Below, piece by piece: positions 62,845-64,000 of a stretch of 64,000 nt of DNA (position 1 is the stretch's first letter; every line of letters starts with the position of its first letter). A program made the position numbers and the translations under genes. Location of the stretch: contig PHBZ01000005.1 in NCBI GenBank assembly GCA_002840755.1, positions 62,001-126,000 of the forward strand, given 5' to 3'. The stretch comes from Chloroflexi bacterium HGW-Chloroflexi-10. GTDB lineage: Bacteria; Chloroflexota; Anaerolineae; Anaerolineales; Anaerolineaceae. The notes beneath the pieces were generated by a model that saw nothing but the letters and a program-made list of their open reading frames with translations, was not told the origin of the DNA and made no database searches.

Positions 62845-63993
62845 TCACCTTTGTTTGAGCGCTGAAGCCATGCGTTCCAGCGCTTCCTTTAATAAAACAC
62901 GGGAGCAGCCTATATTCATGCGAACAAAACCCTCTCCTCCACTGCCGAATACCTTACCATCATTTAAGGCAACCCGCGCTTCTTTGAGGAAAAACTTATA
63001 TGGATCTTTATCCAGGGAGCGGCAATCCAGCCAGGCCAGATATGTGCCCTCCATACGGGTCATTCGAATCCCAGGTAAATTTTGGTTAACAAACTCCTGT
63101 AAAAAGTCGCGATTATCCTTTAAATAAACCAGCACCTGATCCAGCCATTCCTGTCCATCCCTATAAGCAGCCAGGGCTGCCGTATAACCAAGAATATTGA
63201 CATGACCAACCAGGCCGAGGTGCGCTGCTTCCAGTTTTTTACGTAATTCAGGGTTCTGCACTACGGCAAAAGAACAACCTAAACCGGCAATATTGTATGT
63301 TTTACTGGGTGCCATCAGGGTAATTGTATTTTGAGCAATTTCATCATTCAGACTGGCTAATGGAATATGCTGATAACCAGGATAAATCAGGTCACAATGG
63401 ATCTCATCTGAACAGACTGGAATTCCTTTATACAGGCATATTTGAGCTAACCCAATTAATTCCTTACGGGTAAAGACCCGGCCCACCGGGTTGTGCGGAT
63501 TGCAAAACAGAAACATGGCCGTATCCGGTTGAATGGCATCCTCAAATGCCTGCAAGTCAATGCCATATTCCAGAGTTCCATTCACCGCCAAAGGAGCTTC
63601 CTGGCGAACGGCTCCGGCATTTTGTGGTGCAGTTAAAAAAGGCGGGTATACCGGGGTTTGCATTAACACACCTGACCCAGGTTGGGTTAATGCATGCACA
63701 ACCGTATTAAACGCCGTCACAACCCCCGGTAGAAAGACAATATCGTCTTCAAGCACTTTCCAGTTATACAGACGCAGCAAACGTTCATGGACCACTCGTT
63801 TCAATTCCGGATCCGTTTCAGGGTAACCAAAGATGCCGTGATTAATACGTGCATTTAAACTATCCAGAACAGGTTGTGGTGAACGAAAATCCATATCCGC
63901 TACCCACATAGGCAGCACATCTGCATCATAAGCCCGCCATTTAACACTATCGGTCTCGCGGCGGGGAATTACTTCGTCAAAATCATAGATCAT
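62845..63993 (-). CDS. patB: PatB/MalY-type C-S lyase (PLP-dependent)
   Basis: 382 residues, PLP fold type I, aminotransferase-like. FDEVIPRRETDSVKW and VLPMWVADMDFRSP are the diagnostic N-terminus of the MalY/PatB branch (cystathionine beta-lyase activity). The PLP Lys lies in MAPSKTYNIAGLGCSF, and FCNPHNPVGRVF binds the cofactor. It cleaves C-S bonds, for example of cystathionine. The start is at 63993 near the window edge, so no upstream context is seen. Confidence 0.93.
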   Translation of the reverse strand: MIYDFDEVIPRRETDSVKWRAYDADVLPMWVADMDFRSPQPVLDSLNARINHGIFGYPETDPELKRVVHERLLRLYNWKVLEDDIVFLPGVVTAFNTVVHALTQPGSGVLMQTPVYPPFLTAPQNAGAVRQEAPLAVNGTLEYGIDLQAFEDAIQPDTAMFLFCNPHNPVGRVFTRKELIGLAQICLYKGIPVCSDEIHCDLIYPGYQHIPLASLNDEIAQNTITLMAPSKTYNIAGLGCSFAVVQNPELRKKLEAAHLGLVGHVNILGYTAALAAYRDGQEWLDQVLVYLKDNRDFLQEFVNQNLPGIRMTRMEGTYLAWLDCRSLDKDPYKFFLKEARVALNDGKVFGSGGEGFVRMNIGCSRVLLKEALERMASALKQR

Positions 63994-64000
63994 CGTTTAC

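Noticed and set aside
1-64000. CRISPR arrays, tRNA or rRNA genes, transposases, prophage
   Set aside because: No repeat-spacer arrays, tRNA cloverleaf, rRNA sequence or transposase motif was noticed in the intergenic stretches I read. A tRNA scan would settle this.

Overview
The window looks like chromosomal DNA of an anaerobic Chloroflexota bacterium, most likely of class Anaerolineae. This is inferred from gene content, since no 16S rRNA is present. It encodes a Gram-positive-style short YidC, Jag, an ileS T-box leader, FHA proteins beside an FtsW/RodA-type protein, an L-lactate dehydrogenase and lipoprotein substrate-binding proteins. Several proteins have the Ser/Thr/Pro-rich or single-anchor architecture common in that group. 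I count 59 protein genes, mostly on the minus strand in tight, overlapping operons. I see no rRNA, tRNA, CRISPR array, transposase or phage gene.

Layout. 1-955: gene-poor edge with a candidate integron-type attC site, an orphan sigma70-type promoter and a cluster of ATTTGTTT octamers. 956-4838 (minus): secG, a peptide-type substrate-binding protein, an unknown gene, a cobalamin adenosyltransferase and a DUF554 membrane protein. 4930-11294 (plus): PHP hydrolase, YbaK-like deacylase, two FHA proteins, MTA phosphorylase and an FtsW protein fused to a degenerate penicillin-binding domain. 11331-22320: tyrS, a TIGR01777 oxidoreductase, an HNH endonuclease (plus), an MBL hydrolase, an ABC exporter whose permease is fused to a SpoIIM-like domain, lgt, a CDP-alcohol phosphatidyltransferase, ftsK and an S1-domain protein. 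22382-29245 (minus): a membrane GAF regulator, GNAT, an unknown membrane protein, purine nucleoside phosphorylase, threonine aldolase, rluD and lspA.

29524-36769 (minus) is the most unusual block. It is a compact nine-gene cluster with a CDP-alcohol phosphatidyltransferase, a flippase-like membrane protein, a small membrane protein, ribA, a stand-alone RibD-type reductase, a zinc-ligand-poor MDR dehydrogenase, a pyruvoyltetrahydropterin-synthase-like protein with a Glu in place of the catalytic Cys, a GT4 glycosyltransferase and a methyltransferase. It reads like a biosynthetic pathway starting from GTP, with glycosylation, methylation and possible lipid linkage.

37169-41720 (minus): a xylose-type ABC transporter (xylF-xylG-xylH order) behind a strong promoter and a XylR/ROK-like operator. 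41844-45320: ileS under a T-box leader; the synthetase carries the altered GxHH signature. 45445-51343 (minus): an unknown gene, pyrimidine nucleoside phosphorylase, then jag, yidC, a beta-propeller lipoprotein, yidD, rnpA and rpmH. 51482-57805: L-lactate dehydrogenase (plus), a GH13 glucosidase (minus) and a three-gene ABC-2 exporter operon (plus). 57921-63993 (minus): mtaB, a lipoprotein, a TPR protein, a methyltransferase, a YdcF/ElyC-like protein and a PatB-type C-S lyase.
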